This document shows, piece by piece, positions 22,523 to 29,629 of a stretch of DNA of 57,017 bases. The stretch covers positions 1 to 57,017 of the IMG/VR virus record IMGVR_UViG_3300047356_000921; one strand, written 5' to 3'. The notes under the pieces were generated by a model. The model was given only the letters and a program-made list of their open reading frames with translations, had not been told where the DNA came from and ran no database searches. This DNA comes from a virus. The first letter of the stretch is position 1. Each line of letters opens with the position of its first letter. The position numbers and the translations under genes were made by a program.

Positions 22523-22612
22523 GGAAGATTGGCTGAGTGGTTTAAAGCGGCGGATTACTAATCCGTTGTACGTGAGAGCGTACCGTGGGTTCGAATCCTA
22601 CATCTTCCGCCA
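22523..22612 (+). tRNA. tRNA-Ser, anticodon ACU
   Basis: Class II tRNA with a 7-bp acceptor (GGAAGAT/ATCTTCC), D-arm, long variable arm, T-arm and coded CCA. The anticodon stem is GCGGA/TCCGT and the loop TTACTAA puts ACT at positions 34-36. Bacterial Ser tRNAs for AGY codons normally have GCU, so A34 is unusual. Confidence 0.92.
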
Positions 22613-22616
22613 AGAA

Positions 22617-22690
22617 GCGGGTGTTGTGTAATGGTAAGACCTTAGCCTTCCAAGCTAATGATAGGAGTTCGATTCTCCTCACCCGCTCCA
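22617..22690 (+). tRNA. tRNA-Gly, anticodon UCC
   Basis: Acceptor GCGGGTG/CACCCGC, anticodon stem TTAGC/GCTAA with loop CTTCCAA, T-loop TTCGATT, coded CCA. Four bases after tRNA-Ser, so cotranscribed. Confidence 0.95.
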
Positions 22691-22708
22691 AAAGAAAGGA
22701 GTCGCATT

Positions 22709-22858
22709 ATGCGACAAACAAAAGAACAACGTGAAGCAATTATTGCAGGTGCAGTAGCTCAGATAAAAGCAAACGTTGAAAAACTAAATAGTGGACCTAT
22801 GGAACATACGTTAAAACGTAGAGCCGCACTTGAAAAGAAAGCGAATAAACGCAGATAA
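22709..22858 (+). CDS. Basic 49-residue protein
   Basis: ATG 22709 has AAAGGAG upstream. The start codon lies in a perfect 7-bp inverted repeat (22701-22715, GTCGCAT-T-ATGCGAC). The protein is short, helical and basic (MRQTKEQREAIIAGAV then KRRAALEKKANKRR), so it could bind RNA. It lies between tRNA-Gly and tRNA-Thr and is probably on the same transcript. Confidence 0.6.
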   Translation: MRQTKEQREAIIAGAVAQIKANVEKLNSGPMEHTLKRRAALEKKANKRR

Positions 22859-22863
22859 AAAAT

Positions 22864-23040
22864 ATGAATAATCCTGTTGTAAAAGTTGTTTATAGGCATT
22901 GGAAGACTGGTAAAGAATTAGAAGTTACTGGTAAAATAATTCCAATAAACGAGAACAGTGATCGAATAGTAGTATTGTGTGAAAATGGTGTGTACGAAGA
23001 TATCATACGTGATACTATAATAAGTCAAACGCCGGCATAG
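22864..23040 (+). CDS. Hypothetical 58-residue protein overlapping tRNA-Thr
   Basis: ATG AAT AAT start six bases after the previous gene. Beta-rich (PVVKVVYRHWKTGKE, DRIVVLCENG). Its last ten bases, including the stop TAG, are the first ten bases of tRNA-Thr, so mRNA and tRNA share sequence. Function unknown. Confidence 0.6.
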   Translation: MNNPVVKVVYRHWKTGKELEVTGKIIPINENSDRIVVLCENGVYEDIIRDTIISQTPA

Positions 23041-23106
23041 CTCAGTTGGTAGAGCAACTGATTTGTAATCAGTAGGTCCCGAGTTCGAATCTTGGTGCCG
23101 GCACCA
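23031..23106 (+). tRNA. tRNA-Thr, anticodon UGU
   Basis: Acceptor GCCGGCA/TGCCGGC, anticodon stem ACTGA/TCAGT with loop TTTGTAA, coded CCA. Reads ACA, a frequent Thr codon in these genes. Confidence 0.97.
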
Positions 23107-23113
23107 TATTATT

Positions 23114-23198
23114 GCGCCTGTGGTGAAATTGGTAGACACGCTAGATTTAGGTTCTAGTGCTTTACGGCGTGGGGGTTCAAGTCCCTCCAGGCGCACCA
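23114..23198 (+). tRNA. tRNA-Leu, anticodon UAG
   Basis: Class II, acceptor GCGCCTG/CAGGCGC, anticodon stem CTAGA/TCTAG with loop TTTAGGT, long variable arm, coded CCA. Confidence 0.96.
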
Positions 23199-23220
23199 AA
23201 CAAAAAGAAAGGACCCTAAG

Positions 23221-23526
23221 ATGAGAGAATGGGTATTCAATTGTTGGAATGTAGTAATGGATCATAATATGAATCCGCTGAGTAACATTCCAGACTTCAG
23301 TACACGACATATGATTATGCAAGTCCTTGCATGGATGTGGTGTATTGTATTTGCTATTATTGTAGGTAGTATGTGGGCAGGAGTGTTTAGTATGATGCTA
23401 CATACATTATTACTAGGTGCTATCGCAATCACAGTAGCAACATTCGAAACAGCTAAACGCAATCCAAAAGCATTCCGTAGAGACAACGGTATTAATTCAC
23501 GTGGATACGGTGGTGAACACGAATGA
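23221..23526 (+). CDS. Membrane protein, 101 residues
   Basis: GAAAGGA precedes ATG. Two transmembrane helices (about 34-52 and 55-75; VLAWMWCIVFAIIVGSMWAG, MLHTLLLGAIAITVA) and a basic soluble tail. Overlaps the next gene by ATGA. No family recognised. Confidence 0.65.
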   Translation: MREWVFNCWNVVMDHNMNPLSNIPDFSTRHMIMQVLAWMWCIVFAIIVGSMWAGVFSMMLHTLLLGAIAITVATFETAKRNPKAFRRDNGINSRGYGGEHE

Positions 23527-23681
23527 GTGAACAAACTAATTATTGTACCACAAAAGGATTGTTACCAGCATTCCTTATCATTGCTTTCTTTATTGTAGGC
23601 ATTCCGTTATTAATGGTAGACAATGCAAAATATTGTAAGCAGAGTATTATTCCTTGTTATCCTTGGGTAACACCGGAGTAG
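23523..23681 (+). CDS. Small membrane protein, 52 residues
   Basis: ATGA overlap. One hydrophobic helix (about 13-32, LLPAFLIIAFFIVGIPLLMV) flanked by Cys-containing ends (NYC, KYC, PCY). Probably partners the protein before it. Confidence 0.6.
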   Translation: MSEQTNYCTTKGLLPAFLIIAFFIVGIPLLMVDNAKYCKQSIIPCYPWVTPE

Positions 23682-23697
23682 GCTAAATACTTTTACA

Positions 23698-23871
23698 ATG
23701 TTTAGTGCAGTCAAAGAAATAATTTGGCATTTAACGTGCAAGGGTTGTAGCAATTGGTTTACATATGCTACAATGGAAGATAAGTATTGCATTGAACGAA
23801 CAACATTTCATTGTCCACACTGCGGGAAAAAAGGCAGAGTAGATAAAAAAGATGTTGACATAACAGAATAA
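23698..23871 (+). CDS. Zinc-ribbon protein, 57 residues
   Basis: Two zinc knuckles, CKGC and CPHC, 25 residues apart: LTCKGCSNWFTYAT ... HCPHCGKKGRV. A single compact ribbon typical of small nucleic-acid- or protein-binding factors. The -35 of the next promoter lies in its 3' end. No family recognised. Confidence 0.65.
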   Translation: MFSAVKEIIWHLTCKGCSNWFTYATMEDKYCIERTTFHCPHCGKKGRVDKKDVDITE

Positions 23872-23888
23872 AGAGTGTATTATAAATA
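23855..23888 (+). promoter_or_regulatory. Fused early and late promoter
   Basis: TTGACA (23855-23860), 17 bp, TATTAT (23878-23883), overlapped by a perfect T4 late octamer TATAAATA (23881-23888). Drives the leader RNA at 23890 and possibly the Trp-Gln-Cys tRNA group. Confidence 0.7.
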
Positions 23889-23914
23889 CATAATAAGAAA
23901 TAAGGAATACTAAC

Positions 23915-23983
23915 GTGTTAAGAACTGTACAACAATCGTCATTACAGAATTGGTGCCCAATACATGGAAGGGGTATGTCTTAA
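23915..23983 (+). CDS. Candidate 22-residue leader peptide
   Basis: GTG start with AAGGA eight bases upstream. The peptide VLRTVQQSSLQNWCPIHGRG then MS contains Gln (three codons), Trp and Cys. The three tRNA genes directly downstream of the terminator are Trp, Gln and Cys. It could be a stalling sensor for those charged tRNAs, or chance. Length and lack of homologues keep confidence low. Confidence 0.35.
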   Translation: MLRTVQQSSLQNWCPIHGRGMS

Positions 23984-24012
23984 CGCGACTTTATAAAAAA
24001 GTTATTTTAAGC

Positions 24013-24047
24013 AAGCCCCTAGTGTTAATTCATTAGGGGCTTTTTTT
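24013..24047 (+). terminator. Rho-independent terminator
   Basis: AAGCCCCTAGTG pairs with CATTAGGGGCTT around TTAATT (one mismatch), followed by a run of seven T. tRNA-Trp starts at the next base, so the T-run abuts the mature tRNA 5' end. Confidence 0.88.
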
Positions 24048-24121
24048 GTCGGTGAAGTGTTATGGTAGCACGGCGGTCTCCAAAACCGCAAGCGGGGGTT
24101 CGACTCCCTCCACCGATGCCA
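24048..24121 (+). tRNA. tRNA-Trp, anticodon CCA
   Basis: Acceptor GTCGGTG/CACCGAT (first pair G-U), anticodon stem GCGGT/ACCGC with loop CTCCAAA, coded CCA. Confidence 0.95.
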
Positions 24122-24126
24122 ATTAC

Positions 24127-24201
24127 TGGGGAATAGTCTAGAGGTAGGACGACTGTTTTTGATACAGTAGATCGTAGGTTCGAATCCTACTTCCCCAGCC
24201 A
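24127..24201 (+). tRNA. tRNA-Gln, anticodon UUG
   Basis: Acceptor TGGGGAA/TTCCCCA (U1-A72 as usual for Gln), anticodon stem ACTGT/ACAGT with loop TTTTGAT, coded CCA. Confidence 0.95.
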
Positions 24202-24202
24202 A

Positions 24203-24276
24203 CACTAAGTGGCAGAGTGGCTATGCAACGGACTGCAACTCCGTGTACGCCGGTTCGATTCCGGCCTTAGTGTCCA
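24203..24276 (+). tRNA. tRNA-Cys, anticodon GCA
   Basis: Acceptor CACTAAG/CTTAGTG, discriminator U as in Cys tRNAs, anticodon stem ACGGA/TCCGT with loop CTGCAAC, coded CCA. Confidence 0.94.
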
Positions 24277-24283
24277 TTTTCGG

Positions 24284-24312
24284 TTGACATAGTATCAAAT
24301 ATGTCGTATAAT
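24284..24312 (+). promoter_or_regulatory. Perfect consensus sigma70 promoter
   Basis: TTGACA (24284-24289), 17 bp, TATAAT (24307-24312), 35 bp before the phosphoesterase gene. Confidence 0.88.
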
Positions 24313-24346
24313 AGTTGTATAATTAGGCACACAAGGGCATAAGGCT

Positions 24347-24865
24347 ATGGCAATATTCGTAATCAGTGACACACACTTTAACCACGCAAACATCCTTGAC
24401 TTTAAGGATTACGTTGGTAAGCCGTGTAGAGAGTTTGATAGTGTTGATCAAATGAACCAGTGTATGTTAGACAACTGGAACGATACAGTTGGTCCTAACG
24501 ACACTGTTATTCACTGTGGTGACGTTCTTTTTGGTATGGACAAAGTTGATTGGTTAACAGCAAACTTTGCAAAGTTGCCTGGTAAGAAAAGACTTGTTCT
24601 TGGTAACCACGACAATGTAAAGCACCTTGCACCGTTCTTCAAAGATATCCAGTTATGGATTGATATGAGTGATAAAGGTTTAATCTTTACTCACACACCT
24701 TTGCACCCTAGCACACTTGCTGAGAAGCATAGGTTTGGTGACGGCGACTTGTTGAACGTACACGGACATATCCACACTAATCCTTCACCCGAAGGACCTT
24801 ACAAGTGTGTTTGTGTTGAGCAGATCAACTTTACTCCGATAGACATAGATAGTTTGAGGGCGTGA
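24347..24865 (+). CDS. Calcineurin-like metallophosphoesterase
   Basis: 172 residues with the metal-binding blocks in order: SDTHFNH (D8, H10), HCGDVLFG, LGNHDN, FTHTPLH and VHGHIHTNP. This is the small YfcE/phage-type class acting on phosphodiesters or nucleotides. The first gene after a perfect early promoter, it begins a run reaching the DNA ligase. The substrate is not predictable. Confidence 0.9.
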   Translation: MAIFVISDTHFNHANILDFKDYVGKPCREFDSVDQMNQCMLDNWNDTVGPNDTVIHCGDVLFGMDKVDWLTANFAKLPGKKRLVLGNHDNVKHLAPFFKDIQLWIDMSDKGLIFTHTPLHPSTLAEKHRFGDGDLLNVHGHIHTNPSPEGPYKCVCVEQINFTPIDIDSLRA

Positions 24866-25017
24866 TGGCTAAGAAGGTTAGGCGCCCTCAAGCACCTAAG
24901 GTTAGGAATTGGGTAGCAAAACAAGTTCGTGATTTAGACGGACCTTTTCGTCCAAAGGTAATTAAAAACAAGGTTAAGAAGAAACCTAAGTATAACAGAA
25001 TAGATTGGGATGATTGA
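24865..25017 (+). CDS. Basic 50-residue protein
   Basis: ATG shares a base with the upstream stop (TGATG). Highly basic (MAKKVRRPQAPKVRNWVAKQ, later KNKVKKKPKYNRIDWDD), like small nucleic-acid-associated phage proteins. Overlaps the next gene by 8 bases. Confidence 0.6.
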   Translation: MAKKVRRPQAPKVRNWVAKQVRDLDGPFRPKVIKNKVKKKPKYNRIDWDD

Positions 25018-25204
25018 ACATCGTATGTACGAATTAGAAAAGTGGAAGAACGGTAAAATCGTTGAAAGACATATTGTCCTTGCCACACCCAAAAAAGCAA
25101 CGTGGTATGCTTTACAAGGATGGGACGTATTTGATTACCACAAGAACTTAGATATGGAGCCAGAATATTATGAAACTGAAGGACTTTCAATTATTGGAAA
25201 CTGA
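25010..25204 (+). CDS. Hypothetical protein, 64 residues
   Basis: Starts within the previous gene. Short alpha/beta protein (VLATPKKATWYALQGWDVFD). Overlaps the next gene by 35 bases. No family recognised. Confidence 0.6.
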   Translation: MIEHRMYELEKWKNGKIVERHIVLATPKKATWYALQGWDVFDYHKNLDMEPEYYETEGLSIIGN

Positions 25205-25454
25205 TGTACCAAAAGGTGTACAAGCTATTGTTAACTTTGGTAAGTATGAACTTAGCATCGTTAACAACGAAGCGTCATACGGCAACAAACAGGGCTTGTT
25301 TGAAATTGCTGTATTCAAAGATGGTGAACAAACCGAACTTCCTGGTATTACCCAGCCTGGTGATACAGTAAAAGGCTTCTTGACAAGTGAAGAAGTTGAT
25401 GCTATACTAACTAAAATGTACACAATAACAGGCAAAGAAGGCAAACAGATATGA
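25170..25454 (+). CDS. Hypothetical protein, 94 residues
   Basis: Beta-rich middle (GKYELSIVNNEASYGNKQGL, LFEIAVFKDGE) and a helical end (SEEVDAILTKMYTITG). Overlaps the ligase gene by ATGA. Similar small proteins occur in T4-like cyanophages, as far as can be recalled. Function unknown. Confidence 0.7.
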   Translation: MKLKDFQLLETDVPKGVQAIVNFGKYELSIVNNEASYGNKQGLFEIAVFKDGEQTELPGITQPGDTVKGFLTSEEVDAILTKMYTITGKEGKQI

Positions 25455-26758
25455 GAACACAACCACAGGACATTATTGCACGTTTAGAAGCAGACAATAG
25501 TCGACTTGCAAAAGAAGCAATTCTAAAAGAAGCACACGAGGAAGGACTTCCAGAGTTCTTTGAAGGTCTTACAATGGCCCTTGACCCACTTGTTACATTT
25601 GGAGTTAAGCAAGTGCCTGAACGTTCAGATGTACTAAGTGGTCAAGGTCTTGAATGGCCCGTGTTCAAAGAATTGTGCCGTAAGTTACAAGACCGTAGCC
25701 TTACTGGTCACGCCGCTCGTGATGCAATTATTTTGTGTAAAGATACTGCTACTGAAGAACAATGGAACGGATGGTACCGTAGGATTCTTATCAAGGATTT
25801 GCGTTGCGGCGTTTCAGAAAAAACTGTAAACAAGATTGCACCAGGTACAGTACCTATGTTTACTTGTAGTCTAGCACATGACTCTGCTAACCACGAAAAG
25901 AAGATGGTTGGTAAAAAGCAAATTGAAATTAAACTAGACGGTGTTCGTGTACTTACAGTTATTCAAGGTGATAAGGTTGAGATGTTTAGTCGTAACGGTA
26001 AACAGTTTCACAACTTTGGTCACATCATTGCAGAGATTGAAGCAGTAATTAAAGAACACCCTGTGCCTTATCCGCTTGTACTAGACGGAGAAGTAATGAG
26101 TGCTAACTTCCAAGACCTTATGAAGCAAGTGCATCGTAAAGACGGTAAGCAATCAACTGATGCTGTACTACACTTGTTTGATACTATTCCATTAGGTTGT
26201 TTCAAAGCAGGTAGTTGGGACAAGCCACAGAGCTTTAGGAGCCTTATTACTAACCATTGGGTACGTGATCATCAAGACGCCTTAGCGCACGTACAAGCGT
26301 TGGATTGGGAAGATGTTGACTTGGACACACCCGAAGGTCAAGAACGCTTTGTAGCGTTAAATAAAGCGGCTGTAGACGGTGGTTATGAAGGTGTTATGAT
26401 TAAGGACACTGATGCACCATACGAATGTAAGCGTACACACGCTTGGCTAAAGGCAAAACCATTTATAGAAGTAACATTGGAGGTAGTAGATGTTGAAGAA
26501 GGTACTGGCCGTAATGAAGGCAGACTTGGAGCGATTGTCTGCAACGGAGTCGACGACGGTAAGACTATTAGCGTTAATGTCGGTAGTGGCTTCACTGATG
26601 TTCATAGGGACGACTATTGGAATAATCGTGATGCTCTTATTGGCAATCTTGTAGAGGTGCGAGCAGATGCAATTACACAAAATCAAGACGGTACTTACTC
26701 GCTTCGTTTCCCAAGGTTCAAAACCTTCCGAGGATTCGAAGTTGGTGAAAAAGTCTAA
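25451..26758 (+). CDS. ATP-dependent DNA ligase
   Basis: Seals nicks via an enzyme-AMP intermediate. 435 residues, close to T4 gp30. Motif I is EIKLDGVR with nucleophile K161. Then motif III (VLDGEVMS), motif IV (GGYEGVMIKD), motif V (WLKAKPF), and an OB domain from about 325 with VDVEEGTGRNEGRLGAI. A helical N-terminal domain (1-135) is present as in the T4-type enzyme. The start overlaps the previous gene by ATGA. Expression is early, from the promoter at 24284. Confidence 0.95.
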   Translation: MRTQPQDIIARLEADNSRLAKEAILKEAHEEGLPEFFEGLTMALDPLVTFGVKQVPERSDVLSGQGLEWPVFKELCRKLQDRSLTGHAARDAIILCKDTATEEQWNGWYRRILIKDLRCGVSEKTVNKIAPGTVPMFTCSLAHDSANHEKKMVGKKQIEIKLDGVRVLTVIQGDKVEMFSRNGKQFHNFGHIIAEIEAVIKEHPVPYPLVLDGEVMSANFQDLMKQVHRKDGKQSTDAVLHLFDTIPLGCFKAGSWDKPQSFRSLITNHWVRDHQDALAHVQALDWEDVDLDTPEGQERFVALNKAAVDGGYEGVMIKDTDAPYECKRTHAWLKAKPFIEVTLEVVDVEEGTGRNEGRLGAIVCNGVDDGKTISVNVGSGFTDVHRDDYWNNRDALIGNLVEVRADAITQNQDGTYSLRFPRFKTFRGFEVGEKV

Positions 26759-26831
26759 AATACAAAGATACACCAAGAGCAAGGCAAACGAAAATGCTCG
26801 TTGCGTATGGGACTTAGAGCATGAAGGCTGA
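26745..26831 (+). CDS. Possible 28-residue basic peptide
   Basis: GTG start inside the end of the ligase gene and stop inside the start of the next gene, filling the 62-bp gap. Basic (KKSKIQRYTKSKANENAR). No Shine-Dalgarno of note; it may be accidental. Confidence 0.3.
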   Translation: MKKSKIQRYTKSKANENARCVWDLEHEG

Positions 26832-27060
26832 ATATGTTCTCTACAAGTTTAACATGGCTGATGTAGAAGATCCCGACATCTATGCCGCCGCACCATTATA
26901 CGAATGGCAACAAACACCAGAGGGAAAATGGTGTATGGAATATGCCGAAGATCCTAAGTATCATATTGCTGTAGATGACCACTCATATGGATACATAGTT
27001 ACCGTTACAGGAACACTCAAAGACAAGTACGCAACATACTATGCTCTCAAAAAGCCTTGA
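26821..27060 (+). CDS. Hypothetical protein, 79 residues
   Basis: Tyr- and Asp-rich small protein (MKAEYVLYKFNMADVEDP; ...YGYIVTVTGTLKDKYATYYA). Probably a beta sheet. The stop contains the -35 of the next promoter. No family recognised. Confidence 0.65.
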   Translation: MKAEYVLYKFNMADVEDPDIYAAAPLYEWQQTPEGKWCMEYAEDPKYHIAVDDHSYGYIVTVTGTLKDKYATYYALKKP

Positions 27061-27085
27061 CTTTTTTAAAACTTGGCTATATACT
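27057..27085 (+). promoter_or_regulatory. Sigma70-type early promoter
   Basis: TTGACT (27057-27062), 17 bp, TATACT (27080-27085), upstream of the gene at 27121, which has AGGAG. Confidence 0.75.
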
Positions 27086-27120
27086 AAAAATAATTGTTAA
27101 TTGCTGTTAGGAGATAACAA

Positions 27121-28410
27121 ATGGCACTGCCAAAGACAAAACGTAAAAAGCCTAGAGCCGCACCCCGTATTCAACGAGGAGCAAAACTTACAGAACCAAG
27201 TTGGGAAGGCTGGGAAGAGTGGGACGGACAGACAATTCAACGGCATCGCCGATCTACACATGAATTTTATTACGAACATTTTAAGCCTGCAGACTTATAT
27301 GGTTATGTCCCGGAGTGGATGGAAGCAAACGATTATTCAAAAGAAGAAATTTCTGCACTAAAGGCAGCCCCTAATCATGTGTTAAGTATTACAGCAAGTA
27401 TTGTTGCACGTATGGATATGAAAGGTGCGCCTCGTTACAGTAAGAAAGAAGCAGAATACTGGCATTCACTTCCTGGTACATCAGGTGAGCTAAAAAGTAC
27501 AACAATATTTTTAGAAAAACGTGTAAAAGAGGCAATCGAAGCAGGTAGAAAAGCCGCACTAGAAAAGAAGGAAGTTGAAGTAGAAAAGAAAAAAGTATAT
27601 GTTCCAACTATTCAAGAACGTATACGAGATCAATCAATTGCAATGTCTGAAGGAATTGATGAATGGCTAGAAGGTTGGATAGAAAACCCAAAGTCATTTG
27701 ATCCTAAAGGATTTGATATCAAAGCACACTTTAAAAAAGTACAGCCTACACAAGCACACGCTCGTAAGATGCGTACAATGTGGGAAATGGAATTAGTAGA
27801 TTTTGACGATTTAGAGCGTATGCCAACAAAAGGACAGTTGTCTAAAATGAGCGAATTAGATGCTGATTTGTGGGCACAGCTCAAAGAAGGTTACTCACAT
27901 CTTAAAAAAGCAGACATCGCTAAAAAGCGAAAAGCAATTGATTCTATAAATGCAGAATTAGACTTTATTATTGAACAAGCAAAGGCAACACGTAAGCCAC
28001 GTAAGCCTAAGCAACGTTCAGCAAGCAAAGTAGTGGAGAAACTAAAGTACAACAAAGCAGATTCTAAATATTCACTTGCATCAATTGATCCTACACTTAT
28101 TGTAGGCGCAAACGAGCTTTGGGTGTTTAATGTTAAGACACGTAAACTAGGAAAGTATATTGCAAGTAATATTGATCCTAAAGGTCTGCAACGTGATGGT
28201 ACAGGTCTAAGTGTTAAAGGCACAACTATTATTGGGTTTGACGAAACAGCAAGTATACAAAAAACATTGCGTAAGCCTGCAGACCAGTTAAAAGACTTTA
28301 AATCATCAGGTAAAGTTGCTTTGCGTAAATTCTTAGATGAGATACCTACTACAGACACAAAACTTAATGGTCGATGTAATCCTGACACAGTACTTCTCAA
28401 GGTAGTCTGA
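27121..28410 (+). CDS. Hypothetical basic helical protein, 429 residues
   Basis: Basic N-terminus (LPKTKRKKPRAAPRIQRGAK), a long helical middle with Lys/Glu runs (about 115-150, 255-295), and a C-terminal beta region (about 310-429) with ANELWVFNVKTRKLGKYIA and a repeated KG(L/T)-x-x-x-G-T pattern. No membrane segment, no Cys until the end. Unrelated to any family I recognise. It could be a DNA-binding or internal protein. Early promoter. Confidence 0.75.
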   Translation: MALPKTKRKKPRAAPRIQRGAKLTEPSWEGWEEWDGQTIQRHRRSTHEFYYEHFKPADLYGYVPEWMEANDYSKEEISALKAAPNHVLSITASIVARMDMKGAPRYSKKEAEYWHSLPGTSGELKSTTIFLEKRVKEAIEAGRKAALEKKEVEVEKKKVYVPTIQERIRDQSIAMSEGIDEWLEGWIENPKSFDPKGFDIKAHFKKVQPTQAHARKMRTMWEMELVDFDDLERMPTKGQLSKMSELDADLWAQLKEGYSHLKKADIAKKRKAIDSINAELDFIIEQAKATRKPRKPKQRSASKVVEKLKYNKADSKYSLASIDPTLIVGANELWVFNVKTRKLGKYIASNIDPKGLQRDGTGLSVKGTTIIGFDETASIQKTLRKPADQLKDFKSSGKVALRKFLDEIPTTDTKLNGRCNPDTVLLKVV

Positions 28411-28416
28411 TAAATA
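28409..28416 (+). promoter_or_regulatory. Late promoter octamer GATAAATA
   Basis: Overlaps the stop of the previous gene, 24 bp before the fibre gene at 28441. Confidence 0.55.
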
Positions 28417-28440
28417 CTGTATAACGAACAGGAACCTCAG

Positions 28441-29529
28441 ATGACCATACGTGATAGTTTAAATAATGTTGCAAATGCAATAGAAGAATTACAAAATAAA
28501 CCTGCACCAAGGGTTGAAATTGCCGATAGAGAACTTAGCGGTAATAAGATACACGGTGGGAGAATCACAAAGTTCTCTAGTCAGGGTATAGTAGACAATG
28601 CTACAGAACAACTTCTTAAAGTTGAAAATGATGGCATCCATATAAGTGTTATACACACTGCTACATTAAAAGGACCTGTAAGCGTTGAAGGTAATTTAAA
28701 TGTAACTGGTGAAATACATGCTACAAAGTTGTTTGTTGATGAGATACAAGCAGATGTGCGTAATAAACGTTCTGAGCCGTTGTCATTTACTACCGAAGAT
28801 AATAACGGAGTTGCATATAGTAAGGGGCTTTTATGGCCTGGAGGCGATTATACTAAGCAGTTTGTTTTACAGCAACGTCCGGATAGATTCTTTTCAACAG
28901 AAAGTATCGAAGTTGCCTCAGATAAGTTCTTTATGGTTGGTCAAAATGAAGTACTTAACAGCAACACATTAGGATCTACAGTAGTAAACAGTAGCCTACG
29001 TACTCTTGGTACGTTATCTAAACTAAATGTAGAAGGTCCTCTTAACGTAGATGATTTTGTAATTTATGATGCTAATATGCAACGACTTGGTATTGGCACA
29101 GACGAACCCAATGGCACACTGTCTATTGAAAATTTTGATAACGAATTTATAATTGACAGTAATAACGAAAATGAATTTGTTATTGGCGCATATACTAACA
29201 CTTCAGTTAATATTATTACTGATAATACTGAACGTGTAACAGTTACTCAAGCAGGAACTTTGATTGTACGCAACAAAGCATTATTTAAAGGTAAGATCGG
29301 AGTAGGAGTAACAAACTTTGCTGAAGATGCTGATATTACAACAGCTGGACCAGTAAGGTTCCAAAATAAAAAGTTTGAAGTTAATGACAATATACCCGGT
29401 AGTGGACAATACCACAAAGGAGATATTGTTTGGAATAGTGACCCATCTCCATCAGGTTACGTTGGTTGGATTTGTATTAAGACCGGCACACCAGGAGAAT
29501 GGAAATCATTTGGTCCAATTTCAGCTTAA
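28441..29529 (+). CDS. Fibre-type virion protein
   Basis: 362 residues. N-terminal helix (SLNNVANAIEELQ), then beta-repeat segments of the form GPVSVEGNLNVTGEIHATKLF and VEGPLNVDDFVIYDANMQRL, followed by GIGTDEPNGTLSIEN and a C-terminal GDIVWNSDPSPSGYVGWICI plug. This layout is usual in fibre and receptor-binding proteins of T4-like marine phages. A late promoter agrees with a virion role. It lies apart from the main fibre block at 38688. Confidence 0.75.
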   Translation: MTIRDSLNNVANAIEELQNKPAPRVEIADRELSGNKIHGGRITKFSSQGIVDNATEQLLKVENDGIHISVIHTATLKGPVSVEGNLNVTGEIHATKLFVDEIQADVRNKRSEPLSFTTEDNNGVAYSKGLLWPGGDYTKQFVLQQRPDRFFSTESIEVASDKFFMVGQNEVLNSNTLGSTVVNSSLRTLGTLSKLNVEGPLNVDDFVIYDANMQRLGIGTDEPNGTLSIENFDNEFIIDSNNENEFVIGAYTNTSVNIITDNTERVTVTQAGTLIVRNKALFKGKIGVGVTNFAEDADITTAGPVRFQNKKFEVNDNIPGSGQYHKGDIVWNSDPSPSGYVGWICIKTGTPGEWKSFGPISA

Positions 29530-29629
29530 ATCTGTATATAATAATTTACTAAAAACTCTTAAATACTGTTGTACACTTAGTACAACGGAGTTTGTCACGA
29601 GCCTCCGATAACAAAAGGCAGGAAAAATA

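Larger units (their letters stand above)
23890..24047 (+). ncRNA. Structured leader RNA or small RNA before tRNA-Trp
   Basis: About 158 bases between a strong promoter and a Rho-independent terminator. A 10-bp stem (CGTGTTAAGA at 23914-23923 with TCTTAACGCG at 23978-23987, one G-U) encloses hairpins CTGTA/TACAG (23925-23929, 23943-23947) and ATTGG/CCAAT (23949-23953, 23957-23961), with a weak third one near 23963-23977. A further hairpin ACTTT/AAAGT follows (23988-24002). The same bases encode a 22-codon ORF. The 5' end is an estimate from the promoter. Confidence 0.5.

Noticed and set aside
24002-24205. Leftward ORF over the Trp and Gln tRNAs
   Set aside because: It is the antisense of two well-folded tRNA genes and a terminator.
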